Source of the DNA: Gautieria morchelliformis
Taxonomy: Eukaryota; Basidiomycota; Agaricomycetes; Gomphales; Gomphaceae
Direction of reading: 5' to 3'
Assembly (NCBI GenBank): GCA_015179125.1
Contig: WHVA01000217.1
Span: 113,431 to 177,430 of the forward strand
Length of the DNA: 64,000 nt
The notes below the pieces were generated by a model. It was not told the origin of the DNA, did no database searches, and worked only from the letters and a program-made list of their open reading frames with translations. The translations under genes and the position numbers were made by a program. Shown piece by piece: positions 20,881-32,090 of the stretch. Within the stretch, counting starts at the first letter, position 1. Each line of letters begins with the position of its first letter.

Positions 20881-22325
20881 CTGCAGGTTCTGTCGACAGC
20901 TTCAACTACATGATGATGCTGCATAGGCACCTCATCCCATATGATCAAATGGACCTGCTTGAGAAGTTCTGCCAGTGGTGAGCCTCTTTTGATGTCACAT
21001 AGAGAACCCTCATGAATCAGAATTGGAATCTTGAGCATAGCATGTGAGGTTCTGCCCCCAATCAGAAGCAATGCTGCAATTCCTGAAGATGCAATGCATA
21101 GGATAATAAGACCCCTTCCTCTGATAGAATGAGCCAGGGTGTTCCAGGTAAAAGTTTTGCCTGTACCACCAGGGCCATTGACAAAGAACAGAAGACCCTC
21201 TCCATTTATGGCTGAATGGAGGATCTCATCATGGACACGCCTCTGTTCCGCATTAAGCTTGTCAATATTGGTGGCGGCTTTTTCCAGCTCTGTAGCTGGG
21301 TCATAGTCCCGCTGCTCAGCTATCCAACGGTTCCCTACCAACCCCTCCCAGTGCCCCATTATCTGTGGCATATCTGGGAACTCATCCAGAAACTTCCCCC
21401 CCTGACGTATGATCTTGTCAATGAGAAAGAGACCAAAGTCATAGATTTGATCATTGGTAGGATGGTGAATGCCATGCCTATTTTGAAGCTGATACTCCAG
21501 GTCATCACAAATACGCTCCTGAAACTCCTCCCAGATTTGAGCAGGCCGAGCAGGGTTACACCGAAGGAGAATAGTGACAAATAACCTCCTGAGCTGGAAA
21601 CCTGTTTGTATATGTGCAGCCTCCTGAAGACACTGTGTCCACTCTGAATCATCTTCTAACAGGCCCCTTGCCAGGCATGCAGCCTTGTAAGTAGGACAAA
21701 GGTCACCATCAAATGATCTAAGCTCCTCAAATGACGTTGCGCCTCTGACAACTGTAAGGAGGGTTCGCAAGTAAAAGCGCTCTCCAGAGGCTGGACTTGC
21801 AAAATGAAGGCGACTGAGACTGAAACCCCGCTGGCGAGGTTTCCACCACTTGGCTTGCTTTTTCCAAACATAGTGCTCAGGAAATTCCACATAGAGTAGT
21901 TCACGTGCCTCAGGATATCTGTCATTGGCTTCAAAATAGGCCATGAGCATGGTCTTAGCACCCTCTGCCCTCTGCAAAGCCATGCCTGGATCCATATGAG
22001 GATCAAATATCACATTGTGCTGGCCTGGAAAATGGACTGGATGTGCCATAACAGCAGGGACCTGAACATGCATTTTATATTCCAGCAGTCTCCAAGCACC
22101 TTCATGTGAGCTGACATAGCGTGCATCGAGGTACTGTTTACCCTCATCCCTCTCCTTATTAATGGTCATTGTGGTCCTGTCAGGCCCCTTGTACATATAC
22201 TTGTGAATGTACTTGATAGAGCGCACATTGAAAGTGGGTTCCACATTAATATGGCATTCAAATTCAAGAGGAGGGTGGGACAATAGGGAACCACGTCGCG
22301 GTTGTCCATGATGTTGCCTCTGCAT
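20871..22325 (-). pseudogene. Helitron Rep C-terminus and helicase N-terminal half
   Basis: The 484-residue frame begins in the Rep tail. It has the tyrosine region KYIHKYMYKGPD (about residues 38-50) and ARYVSSHEGAWRLLEY (about 69-84), which should include the nicking tyrosines. A linker leads to the helicase with Walker A GPGGTGKT (about residue 395) and Walker B LIIWDEVPM (about residue 462). A frame change near 20880 passes to the next helicase block. The fusion of Rep and helicase in one protein is diagnostic for Helitrons. The first about 20 residues come from the wrong frame because of an upstream indel. Confidence 0.9.
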
Positions 22326-23190
22326 TATGCTGCTCTGCCCATCTTCAGTGACAGATTCACCTCATGAAATTCCTTTGGGAAATGTTTAGAACACTTGCCC
22401 TCTGTCATGCAAGAGCCTGAGGACGCGCTTGTCCACAGGGGCCATGAGTCATTAGATCACAAACTAATTTGTAGAGCCTTGGATGCTCTTGCTGATTAGG
22501 AAGACAGCCAACCAAAGCATCCACAGCTTCCGGTGTCCTGATCTTATCCTCCTCTTTAAACCATATAAGAAGGTGATATGAGGGAGCCCCTGCTTCTGGA
22601 ATTCGATCACATGGACACGTGCAACTGTGCGACCAGGATACCATCCTTCATGATACGTTTGATCAATTTCTCCTTCTTGAGATGAAAACCCTTGCAACCA
22701 AGTCAGGACGATCACTGGGAGTCTGGCCTGGCTTGAGAGCATCTTTGGTTTCTTTCCACTGGGGGTTTGCTGTCATGTCACAAAGACATCTGCTGGACCA
22801 TGCTTCCTAGTGATTGCCATTGAATTTGAAAATTCTCGTTCTATCCCTGGCACTCCCAGTAAATGTAGCAGGCAAGATGACCTTTTGTCCCAAGTTAGCT
22901 GGATTGGCCTGATTGTCCTCAGGTCCAAATGTATCAATCATCTGATTGTAGACCTCAGCTCGCAGCTCATGTTGATGGTATTTGATCCAATTTAGCTTCT
23001 GGTGTTCAGTCCGCTGCCCAAGCATCCACAATGTATTGCTGAAAGAGCTTGCCAGCCAGGAAGAGAGTTTCAGCTTCACCCTCCCTTGGAAAAAGACGAT
23101 AACGATAGTATTTTGACATGGTCACACGCCTGTCACTTGAAGGGTCCTCCTCCTCCTCCTCCCCTCCTGGCCTTGTCGTGGAAGAGCTTG
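22326..23190 (-). pseudogene. Helitron-like N domain and HUH nuclease region, frameshifted
   Basis: Successive frames read RVTMSKYYRYRLFPREGEAE and LFQQYIVDAWA (23120-23010), then LNWIKYHQHELRAEVYNQM (about 22990), then TVARVHVIEFQKQGLPH and, in another frame, HLLIWFKEEDKIRTPEAV (22620-22530), then CMTEGKCSKHFPKEF (about 22400). These are the classical Helitron_like_N and Rep blocks. The metal-binding HUH motif expected as PHIHLLIW is broken because a single missing base near 22578 separates PHI from HLLIW. At least three frame changes occur, so no active nuclease is made. Confidence 0.88.
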
Positions 23191-23192
23191 GT

Positions 23193-24188
23193 CTATCCGT
23201 GGAATGTCCCAATCCCAGCCTGATTCACCTCTGGGAAAGAGAAGGACATAGTGTAGTGGCGCATACAAAGCATGTTCGGCCTGAATTCTTGCAGTTCTCC
23301 ACCTCTAAGCTGAATGACAATGTCTCTAGTGCCTCCAGGCACACCTTCTCCAGGGAGCACAATGGCAATCTCATCCGCTGTAGGAATATTATATCTTCTC
23401 TGGTCTGTATGTGCTCTGTAGGTGAGTCTGGCCTCCACAGTCAACCTATCTGGCTGGTTCCTAAGCCTTTCCATCGCCTGCTGATAGATTGGAACCAATG
23501 GATTGTGAGCCTGCATCATTTCCTGGAGGTCACTTAAAACATCTGAATCCAAAGGATCAAAACTGTTATTGGCCTCCCTACGTCGCAAAGCCTCTGCTGG
23601 ATCATAAAAGTAGAGCTGCGCATAGCTGGGTGCCCTATCCTGACCCTGAGTAGGAAGAAGAGCGCCATGAATATGATAGAGGCCTCCCTGAATTTTGAAG
23701 ACATATGGCCCAGGTCTATTCACGACCTTGTCATCTATGTTCACTCCCACAGAGACGAATGCCAGTGCAGCATTATAGTTCCGAATCTTTTCCCTAAACT
23801 GTTTGCCACGCCTGTCTTGGCTGACCAAAAGAGTCTTTAGTGGTTCTGGAGGTTCCATCAACAATTCAAGGTGTATCTGGCCCTTTGAACAACATATACC
23901 AAATTTGGGCTCAGCAATGGTAGAGTCGGACAGACGCTCTGCCTTCCAATGCCATGCTTTACATTTTGGACATTTGTCATCCATAGCACCAAGGTCATGA
24001 GGTGCAATCTGTTGTTCAATCAAAGGGCGACGTGCTAGCGGAAGGGTTCTTAAAGGCATTGGTGGAGGCGGTGGAAGTGGAGGGGGCTGAGGAGGAGCAG
24101 GTGGATGCAGAGGCTGTGGAGGCACAGGGGGCCCTGGAGGCAGAGGAGGTACAGGTTGTTGTGGTGCAGGCTGCTGCTGGAGTGGCAT
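23193..24188 (-). CDS. Helitron N-terminal segment with Cys-rich finger
   Basis: The 331-residue frame begins with a Pro/Gln-rich low-complexity stretch. A finger of the form CPKCKAWHW...FGICCSKGQ follows (about residues 73-107), then a conserved region with FREKIRNYNAALAF and YHIHGALLP (about 131-180) and a hydrophilic tail containing IVLPGE. These blocks occur in this order in fungal Helitron Rep-helicases, so the frame is a piece of the larger protein at 19755-24800. It ends at a stop near 23193, shortly before the YYRYRLFPR block, which lies in a different frame. Confidence 0.85.
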   Translation of the reverse strand: MPLQQQPAPQQPVPPLPPGPPVPPQPLHPPAPPQPPPLPPPPPMPLRTLPLARRPLIEQQIAPHDLGAMDDKCPKCKAWHWKAERLSDSTIAEPKFGICCSKGQIHLELLMEPPEPLKTLLVSQDRRGKQFREKIRNYNAALAFVSVGVNIDDKVVNRPGPYVFKIQGGLYHIHGALLPTQGQDRAPSYAQLYFYDPAEALRRREANNSFDPLDSDVLSDLQEMMQAHNPLVPIYQQAMERLRNQPDRLTVEARLTYRAHTDQRRYNIPTADEIAIVLPGEGVPGGTRDIVIQLRGGELQEFRPNMLCMRHYTMSFSFPEVNQAGIGTFHG

Positions 24189-24263
24189 TTGATCTGGGAG
24201 AGGTTCAGGGTGTCGTGCGCACCGTCTGCCTGTCTTTGTTGTGGCAGAGGTCTAGGATTGATA

Positions 24264-24475
24264 TTAGCAGCCTGGGCCCGCAAGGCAGCTACTGCTGCAG
24301 AGCCTACAGGGACGGAGGAGGAGGTGCTATCTGGGCATTAGCAGCCTGGACCGCAAGGCAGCTACCGCCGCAGAGCCTACAGGGACAGGAGGAGGTGCTA
24401 TCTGGGCATTAGCAGCCTGGGCCGCAGTGCCGCTACTGCTGCAGAGCCTACAGGAACAGGTGGCGGTGCTAACAG
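24264..24475. repeat. Three tandem repeats of about 72 bp in the Helitron N-terminus
   Basis: Units start TTAGCAGCCTGG at 24264, 24338 and 24409, giving lengths of 74, 71 and about 65 bp. On the minus strand they encode an Ala/Pro-rich peptide (IAPPPVPVGSAAVAALR). A 72-bp unit would keep the frame; 74 and 71 do not, so the repeat tract itself destroys the reading frame. Confidence 0.8.
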
Positions 24476-24790
24476 GGGATGTCTCTGACGCACAGGTGCC
24501 AGAGGCATATCTGCTAACCGTTCCTGTATGGCACGTACAGCATCCCGAGGACTTAGATCAGGTGGAATGGCATTTGAAGGTCCAGCCACAGGAGGCCAAG
24601 GAATTGCATTGTCCTGAGGGAGTAGAGGTCGAGGAAATGGCTGAGGAGGTGGAGGGTCAGGATTTCGAAGACGTTCTTGAGCTGCAGCGAGAACCCTATC
24701 CCGACGACGCACAGAAGGGGACATCATTGGCAACCGCCGCTGACGCTCCAGAGCACGCTCCTCCTGCCTATCATGCTCTGGTGTAGAGGG
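24398..24790 (-). pseudogene. Helitron N-terminal end
   Basis: The frame reads TPEHDRQEERALERQRRLP, then SVRRRDRVLAAAQERLR, then Pro-rich sequence. Short Arg-rich starts of this type precede the Cys finger in Helitron proteins that I know. The true start codon is not visible: no ATG in frame is convincing upstream of 24733, and the frame is still open toward 24800. Confidence 0.65.
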
Positions 24791-24893
24791 CTCCCTTAGA
24801 TTACAGTCAGTTTCAAATCAAGCCAAAAAAATTTCTTTTTATCAAGGATACTCACATTTTCACAATGATTGTAGCTCACAACCAACAATAGGG

Positions 24894-25223
24894 GATACCA
24901 GGGATGCGGTCGATGTCCACCTAAACCGTCTAAACCACCAAACCAATCCCAGTTCACAGACCACACTGGCTAACAGAGTTGTAACTCTGGCCAGACTCAA
25001 ACTGCAATGCAAGCCCCCAGTGCACAATCCAACCAACTGACCACCAACCTAACAAATCCACCACAGATACCAGCAAGGTGGTCAATGTCCACCTAAACCC
25101 CTAAATCCAATATGCACCACCAAACCAATCCAGTTCACAGACCACACTGGAGTTGTAATTCTTGCCAGAACCAAACTGCAATGCAAGCTTCCAGTGCACA
25201 ATCCAACCAACCAACCACCTCAA
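24894..25223. repeat. Two tandem copies of a 160-170 bp A/C-rich unit
   Basis: The unit beginning GATACCAG(G/C) at 24894 recurs at 25066 (offset 172 bp) and shares GTCCACCTAAACC, CCAGTTCACAGACCACACTGG and AGTGCACAATCCAACCAAC (each with small gaps). The plus strand is strongly A/C-rich. The repeat lies where the 5' end of the Helitron is expected and may belong to it or to the flank. Confidence 0.75.
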
Positions 25224-25264
25224 TCACTATAGGCCAGAGAGATTAGCACCGCACAGAGCCTTGG

Positions 25265-25520
25265 ACGAGTTGCGTCGCGTTCCCACGTGGGCGGAGGGCT
25301 TTCTGGACGTCCTCCAGCATGGCTGCGTCTTGCAGCCTGACCTCCTCCGCCTGGTGGAGTTCCTTGCCAATTGCCATTAGGGCGGCAGCGGCGTTGTCAA
25401 GCTGCGATGCCAGCTGATCGTGAGTGTGGCGTGTCAGCATACTTCGGTGCAGCGCAGCCTGCACCTGTTTGTTCAGGGCCTCTGCCGTCTCGTGGTCGAT
25501 GGCGTAGCCCTCGAGCTCGA
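25265..25520 (-). pseudogene. Gypsy gag fragment
   Basis: On the minus strand the frame reads QAALHRSMLTRHTHDQLASQ and GKELHQAEEVRLQDAAMLED. It matches the coiled-coil part of the gag at 7835-9811 (about residues 172-240) with few changes. Both ends are abrupt, and no LTR or pol sequence is attached. At 25522 it is fused to the SAM-like fragment on the other strand. Confidence 0.85.
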
Positions 25521-25526
25521 GGCTAG

Positions 25527-25707
25527 GGGGTGGAACATTGACAAATTCAAAGGTAAATTTGAAGCAAACAATGTTTACTTCCTAAATGAACTGAAGGAGG
25601 TGACAGCTGATGTGCTCATGGCCAACATCGGGATGTCATGGGGTGACGTGAATTTCATCAAAGGAGCGGCTAGAAAGGCTATAAGGAAGCTTGCTAAGAA
25701 GGTGTGA
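25527..25707 (+). pseudogene. C-terminal SAM-like domain fragment
   Basis: The plus frame ends with RGWNIDKFKGKFEANNVYFL, then NELKEVTADVLMANIGMSWG, then DVNFIKGAARKAIRKLAKKV and a stop. The pattern of short helices with a conserved Gly-x-x-Trp-Gly-Asp resembles a sterile-alpha-motif fold that ends several basidiomycete proteins. There is no own start; the frame upstream is antisense gag. I infer a gene fragment left by rearrangement. Confidence 0.4.
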
Positions 25708-25925
25708 GAGGGAGGGAGGCAAGCAGAATTATGCCAGTAGGACACAATAATTAGATTTACTATATACATCAAAAAGAACAATTTAGAGAATTATGGATAT
25801 TTGAGATCGGCGGCCTTAGTACCGTCTGAGGCAGCGCAGCACATTATTGGTATTTAACCTTGAGGCCGCTACCACCAACACACTGCAAGAATGTAGATGG
25901 TTCACTTGTCACGTGACTTGTCCGC

Positions 25926-28318
25926 ATGTTGACAACAGCTCTGCCTCTCAGACTCGCACAACATAGTTCTTTACTTGTTGCTGCCTTAATTCTCGATATT
26001 TGTTATTCCAGATGCCATCAACACCGCCCCAATCTCTCAAGCTTCCTTGATGACGACACACCATATAACGTCAGTTCCAGTAAATCTCATGAATCACACA
26101 TTCGGACCCAGGATGATTTGAAAAAGCTGATGAAGGGCGAGTTCTCCGGTGCGATATTCGAGAGTAATTCTCTGCTTGAAGAGCGCTGTCGGGCGATCAA
26201 AAAATTGTCGACACTGTCCTATCCAAACTGAAACCTGGCATGTTCTGGGACAGCCAAACCGACACTTTCAAGGAATGGCCCAGCCGCACTGGTCCAGAAA
26301 GCGTCATTATGCGCCGTTGGAGTGGTTACTCAACCAGATTCTGTCCATCTCCTCCCAAAAGCTGCCGAATGGCAATATCCACCGAGGTCTTCAGTTTTAC
26401 GTGAACAGTCAGGAAATGGCTGAAGGACTTGACACAGACTCCCCCTAAAACCAGACCTTGTTGGTTGTCAGTCTGTTGGTGAGAGCCGAGGCTCGAAGCC
26501 GAAGTTCTCATGGAACGAGGCTGAAATTTGCGTAGAGGTGAAGAAGAACTGGCCTGGTTTGATCCTGCAGTCAAGCACGTACGCGCGCTGTATGTTCACA
26601 CACCGATTGGATAGACTCTTCGTCACTGTTATCCATTTCAACAACACAACGATGGGGGTGCGCTTCGGATTTTATTCTCGCATGGGTCTGGTTGTTACGC
26701 CGGAACTTGACCTCTCGAAGGAGGGAGGCTTTAAAGGATTTGTCCGCAGAGTGGTTGGGATTAATTCTTGGACCGACACAAACCACGCTGGAATCGATAC
26801 TACTCGTACCATCACAGACATTGCGATTCCCGAGAGGGGTATATTCAAGATTTCGAAAACACTTTGTGACCGACGTTGCGTTCGCGGACGAGCAACGCAT
26901 GTGTATCTTTTGGTCAAGAAGGGTGCGTTTTGACGTTTAGAGATCTGGGCCAGTAGTTAACAATTGGGTTTGAAGATGCAACCGCCACCGATGGTTCTCC
27001 CACTCAACCTTCGTCCACTCACCGGTATAACTTACGAAGTCACCAACCCCCGCGTTCTCAGCCTGGAAAAGAGACTGACAGTCGAGAACCCTTGAGGTTG
27101 AAGGGAGGCATATCTTTTCTCTTGCGGACACTGTCATTCTGAAAGATTCATGGCCATTGAAAACCCATAATGAAGAAGGCACAATGTTTGGAGCGTTATC
27201 AGGCGGATTTGGACTGCCAGACATCCTTGTCTCATACCCTGTCAAGGACGGAATGGATAAGCTCATACCTGATGATGCAACGTATTGGCCCGTGTGTGCG
27301 CCAGAGCCATACGCCGGGGTTAGGCCTGACGAACAAATACATATGCGATCTGTTTTTGAGACCCGAGGGACGTCACTGCGAGCTGCACAAAGTCCTCGAT
27401 TGCTCATGCGTTGCATAGTGCACGCCATGTTGGGTATGTGAACGAAGGGGGCATCGGACATGATTTACCTATAATGGTGATCGACAGGGCATTTTGGGCT
27501 GTTTAAGAACGGCTGGTTGCACCGCGATGTAAGCATCGGGAACGTCATGCTGATGGATGAAGCTGAGCGGCCGCCTGTGGCAGAGTACGTACCGTCTTTC
27601 ACATCAGTCCTTTCGTTTTTTTATGTTTGCTTCAGTTTTGCTGTGACTCAAGAAGTTACTAGATGTGTGGGATTCATATGCGATGGGGACCAGGCGATTC
27701 GTTGGATGGATCAGAAGCGGGAATTAGCAAAGCATCGCTTGGTGGGTCTTTAGTTGCTGTATGCGGCTTGTGATTTACATGGTTCTAGGGTACGCTGCCT
27801 TTCATGTCTCAGGTGCTGATTGTTGCTTGGGACTCTGGAACGCAAGTTGTGCACCAAGTAATTGATGACCTGGAGTCGTTTATATGGGTTTTACTTTGGT
27901 CGATTCTGGAGATTCTGGAGACCAAGGGGCACTCGGGTGACTAGAACAGAATTACCGTCAAACGATGCTCTCCGACGAGTTACCTGTGTTACAAGCTAGG
28001 GGAAGTTTCCTTGATAGGTTAAAGCAACAGGATGCCGCGAAAAACTTCTCCAAGGGCTTCAAGCCATTCTCCGAACTCTTGATTCAATGGTTAACGCTTT
28101 CTCGGGAGACTGCTCTGGAATGGCTGACACCAGACTTCGTTAAGGTGAACGCCGATGAGTACACTTTACAGGCCACCAAGCCATACAAGCAGTATGTAAC
28201 GATTGGGCTTGAATCTCTTTCAGACCTGCCAGAGAGTTGGGATTATGTTAATGAGGGGGAAATGACAGGTGAAGAGAGAGTCGAGGAGGGGGAAATGACA
28301 GGTGAAGAGAGAGGATGA
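25926..28318 (+). pseudogene. FunK1-type fungal protein kinase, spliced, with at least one frameshift
   Basis: FunK1 kinases are a family expanded in agaricomycetes. N-terminal blocks are DDDTPYNVSSSKSHESH (about 26055), then VDTVLSKLKPGMFWDS and VKKNWPGLILQSSTYARCM with DTTRTITDIAIP (26550-26830). The kinase core follows: VILKDSWPL (about 27135), HRDVSIGNVMLMD (27521, catalytic loop), CVGFICDGDQAIRW (about 27670, the DGD motif), GTLPFMS (about 27795) and DDLESFIWVLLWSILE (27865). The C-terminus ends with a twice-repeated EGEMTGEER. Frames change at plausible introns. However, at about 26202 a run of six A shifts the frame by one base (IKKLSTL against the expected IKKIVDTV), so this copy is damaged or the run was mis-sequenced. 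The start is uncertain (25926 or 26011). Confidence 0.85.
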
Positions 28319-28319
28319 G

Positions 28320-28525
28320 CTGGGAAAGACCGCATGTAACGCATATAATATTATGAGATCCTGTAGCCACTGTAGGAATTATCACAATACTACGATACTC
28401 GACGCACGTAATTGGCCAATGAGTACTTTTTGCACTACTAAGTGTTGTTTACCAATATCATCCATCACATTGCAGATAATTTTCAACATTCTGACAACAA
28501 AAAAATTACATTACAGTAGTACAAC
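28320..28525. other. Short A/T-rich spacer
   Basis: No frame of note. It probably includes the 3' flank of the kinase and one end of the Tc1/mariner-like element; I could not identify terminal repeats. Confidence 0.4.
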
Positions 28526-28529
28526 TGCA

Positions 28530-29764
28530 CTACAGATAGCCACAGTCCGGCCTCAAAAAATTATTTCTCCCTTCCTCCTTCATCCACCCTCGCGCATGTC
28601 TGCGTGTAATCCGATCCAGTGCCTCATAGAGAAACATGAATAGCTCAGCCCTCTCCTTACTTGCAAAACATGCACGGAACTCGGCACCATGACGTCTGAG
28701 GTGAGCTTTGATGAAGGAGAATGATTCTTCGATCGGGTTGAGATCGGGTGAGTACGGCGGAAGATACATCAGTTTGATTCCTCTGCAAATGCAAGATTAG
28801 ACACTAGTGAAAACAGTTTATAATGGTAAAAACCTTTGGGCACATAAGAGTGAGACCTCAGGTATGTGGTGAATGGCGCAGTTATCCATAACAAGAACGC
28901 TCTGTGGTGCCGGGTAAGGGTTCATTACCTCTAAAAGGCCTTTCAGAAACCCAAGGAACTCTGGACCGTCGTATGCCCCTAATTTGATATGGCTATAGAT
29001 GATTCCATCTTGTGAGAGCGCCGGAAGGATTGAAAATCTGAGTGGATATTAGCGATACAATAATGGAGGCCCGTGCACAAATCGTTACCTTTTGCCCCTT
29101 TGGAAACGTGCTTGCACTCGAGGCCTACATCCCTTGTAAGCCCATCCCATTAGTCTATACGTTGTGCGAAGGTCAATTGCGCTTTCATCTGAGAAAACCA
29201 AACGGTCCGGTGGTTCACTACCAATATGAAACTGGAAAGCAGTCCGCAAGGCTTCACAGCGCTCTGCAGCTGCCCGTGAAAACTGGGTTGGAGACAAATA
29301 TAAAGGTTGTCATTCTTCGAGGATTTAATGACTCACTTTCTTTCTTTGCAAGCCAAGATGTCGAAGCGTCCTCCAGACAGTTGATATACTTACTAAAATA
29401 CCATGCTGCACCTCTAGCTCTTCGACAAGCTCATCGAGGTAAAGATCGGGCGAGTGTTCAAGAAGCGCAAGAAGAAACTGTTATAAAATAAAATAAGCTA
29501 CAGCTAAACACAGACATGAATTACTTACTTCACTCTGAGCTGGGTCATTTTTGACCCATGAGATAGCTGCTTTGGCTCTGCCACGACGTCTCCAACATCC
29601 CGCCAGAGTTTGATTGTGCGTTGAACTACACGTAGTGACATATCGAGGTCAATTGCAATATCGGTTGATTTCTTGTTGAGCTTGAATTTTTGGTGTATAA
29701 CGCGATCCCGCAGATCCTTGCTGTACATGTGACGAACAGGTTTAGGGTTGCCAGGGCGAGGCAT
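28530..29764 (-). CDS. Tc1/mariner-like DDE transposase, spliced
   Basis: Starting at ATG 29764, the first exon holds a helix-turn-helix region ([32 protein letters not shown]). The next exons read [20 protein letters not shown] and [16 protein letters not shown] (29475-29335), then [20 protein letters not shown] (about 29200, first Asp), then [13 protein letters not shown] and [11 protein letters not shown] (about 28900, second Asp), then [15 protein letters not shown] (about 28745, Glu). Introns of about 50 bp with GT/AG borders separate them. The catalytic DDE residues are all present. The only doubtful point is near 29585, where the exon-1 frame must change to reach the ISWVKND sequence before the intron; an indel or a missed intron is possible. 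Confidence 0.85.
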
Positions 29765-30050
29765 ATGAGCGATGGTGTGGGTAGTACATACAAGGAGAAC
29801 GGAAGTTCCCGAAACACACACCCTGACCAAGAATTCTATGACATGAATCGTGCGACAGCATTTGCACCCTTACTCCCAATGCTGAACCCCAACTCAAGTG
29901 TAATTTTCAGGTGTCGAATGGCCACTATCCCGTTTTTATTGGTGAGTTTGCTACTTATGCTTACTTTACATCCTCGCTGAAAGGGCTGTCACACGTCCCA
30001 ACTACAAGTCCACCATTGTGACTTGAAGCGCCCCTTCTACTCGTACAAGC

Positions 30051-30738
30051 ATGAGCAGTTCCTTCCTGTCGTCCACCCGCACCCCGACCGACCGCAGCTC
30101 CATCACTCCTACCGTCAACACCCTCGCAATGACCACCGCCACGTCCCGCGCCTCCACGCGCTACCGCAACACCAACCGCAGCGACGCCCTCGCACGCCTC
30201 GAGGGCCGCCAGGCCAGTCATGTCACGTCCGCGCTCCCGTCCCTCTACCGGCTGCCGTTTGGGCCGCTATCCCCCATGTCCCCTGCGTGGAGTCCCCTGG
30301 GTGTCAAGGTGTGTCGACGCCCCTGCACCCTGCTAACCGTATGCCCAGTCTCCTCACGATGAGCTCGTGTCATCCGTGCTGCAATCGCACCCACACCTGC
30401 ACCTGGACCTGCACCCGTACCTGGACCTGCACCCGCACCAGCACCCGCACCCGCACCCGCCGCCGCCCACTCCCCCACCACCCCGTCCTCCTACACCAGC
30501 TCGCCCACCCCAGCACCTCCACGCCCCTCACCCCACCGCATACGCGTGCACCCCTGCGGTTTCCAAGCTCAAGAACATGTCAGGATCGGCGAAGTTGCCT
30601 TATGGTGCATTGGCACTCGGTGCGGAAGGGATCAAAGATGCTATTACGAACTTTGATGATGCGTATGTTCCACATTATATGATCCCTCAGATTTTTGGGG
30701 CTTATGCTACACAGGAGGAAATCCAACATCAAGAATGA
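30051..30738 (+). CDS. Hypothetical protein with a His/Pro-rich repeat, two exons
   Basis: Exon 1 (ATG 30051 to about 30309) is Ser/Thr-rich (SSSFLSSTRTPTDRSS). A 40-bp intron with GTGTGT...CCCAG is possible at about 30310-30349. Exon 2 encodes LHLDLHPYLDLHPHQHPHPHP, then polyproline, then a compact end LPYGALALGAEGIKDAITNF and a stop at 30736-30738. The His/Leu/Asp repeat is encoded by CACCTGGACCTGCACCCG-type units and could bind metal, or be only a codon repeat. The last 50 residues, with a different composition, resemble short conserved ends of basidiomycete proteins of unknown function. The exons may come from different sources. Confidence 0.45.
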
Positions 30739-30739
30739 A

Positions 30740-31100
30740 TGCCTACCGTCAGATCTACTGATCCAATGTCAGAACAAGCTAAGCGCTTCCTCTCCAATCC
30801 TATGACACCTTCTTCTGGAGATTCTCCTGTAGTGGGTTCTCACCATTAGTACAAAGTAGCAAACAAAATTAAAACCTGCATTGGACTACATACAGTAAGC
30901 TAAGCTTGACATTGTTCCCCCCTCAGCACCCAAAATGCAAAATAAAAAATGCTTGTTTTATTTGGATTTTTTAGTTCTATGCCCTAGCTATGGTCCACAT
31001 AGCTTCAGATATGAAATTTCAAGCAAATCGGAGCGATATTAAGCAAATATCGTTGTTCGAAGTTTGCGCGCTAAAACGGAAGCAAATCCGACCCCCGAGG
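30740..31100. other. No gene recognised
   Basis: A/T-rich sequence with short frames only, between the His/Pro-rich gene and the paralogous repeat copy 1. Confidence 0.4.
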
Positions 31101-31104
31101 TACT

Positions 31105-32090
31105 GCAAACGGGTGTAACGACACATCGGGATATGCCTGCCTAATAGTCATCAGTATATGGAAGGCCACTGAGCTCGTAGACCCGTTTTTCTCGGAGCTT
31201 CGACTGAATGAATATCCTCCGCAGCCGAAAACAAGGACAAAAAATCTCGTCAAGGGGTCCTAGATACAACCCCTGAGGCAGAGGTCGGACAACCAATTTT
31301 ACAACTATTTGAGTCACCTTTCAAGGTACAACACTGCTTGATGTTGACCACTCCCGAATCTGGAATCTTCCAGGTGGCAATGCACGCGTGAATATATCAT
31401 CAAATCAGTGCCACAACCGCATAAGAAACTAATGAAAACTTGCCCTTAGAGGATGAGTTGTCGTTACACTGGGGACGGACAAGGTTTCCGAAAGACGGAG
31501 GTGTCCAATTGTAATCAGAATTGCTGACTCCATAGTTTGATCGCAGGAAGCATTCACCACCTATACACGCGGAGGTTTTGTTCACAAAGAAATATTGAAT
31601 CGTTGCTGGGTGGCACTTGTGTTGTCGTAGGTGCGTGTAAAACGTCAGTAGTCCCTCTCCGGTGAAGCGAATCCATTAACCTACATGTGCGTAAACTAAG
31701 GACGAGTCGGCGACTTCGGACTCGGTCCAATTCGACGAAGGACATTAGTGTTAGTTGACCAGCAGACTCCCGATAGAAGTCGCATTATAACTGTGTGGTG
31801 TCCGTCTTCACGATCAAGGTGTCAAACTGTGGCTTCGTACACCATAGAAACCAGAAACGTCCCTGGAGCGCCCATGTTTCAGCCAATGCAAAAAAAGGGA
31901 TGTACAGCCCACCCAACCGATTTCCTTTTCGAGCGACGCCCAAAAATAGCAATTAGCGCCAGGATACTTCGGCGATTCCCCTTTAGGGGTTCGACGAGAT
32001 ATTGTCTCTGAGTCCTTCGGCATATTCCAAAAAAAGTGGACATGTTGAAATTTGAATCCCCGCCACCGGGATTATGTCATCATGACGCTA
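31105..32090. repeat. Unclassified dispersed repeat, copy 1 (uninterrupted)
   Basis: The segment aligns with 42630-43165, 43445-43487 and 46689-47215. Shared words include ACGACACATCGGGATATGCC, CTAGATACAACCCCTGAGGC and CCAGCAGACTCCC(G/A)ATAGAAG, and the family ends near CGGGATTATGTCATCATGAC. Copy 1 lacks the three insertions found in copy 2 but has about 130 bp of its own at 31899-32030. A frame equivalent to the one in copy 2 is destroyed here. The family is not recognised. Confidence 0.75.

Larger units (their letters stand above)
19755..24800 (-). mobile_element. Helitron, nearly complete, about 5 kb
   Basis: The element encodes, from 5' to 3' on the minus strand, a Pro-rich N-terminus with a Cys-rich finger, a Helitron-like N domain, a Rep (HUH) nuclease region and a PIF1-type helicase. 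The 3' terminus is CTAG at 19758-19755 followed by T. It is preceded by a short hairpin (CCCGGTGCGAAGCATGGG) as in rolling-circle Helitrons. The 5' TC end is not obvious; coding sense reaches at least 24790. Several frameshifts break the protein, so this copy is probably inactive. A 3'-end relic of the same family lies at 4182-4420. Confidence 0.9.

Noticed and set aside
26937-27461. 174-codon minus-strand frame
   Set aside because: It is antisense to the FunK1 kinase, whose plus-strand motifs (VILKDSWPL, HRDVSIGN, DGD) are convincing.
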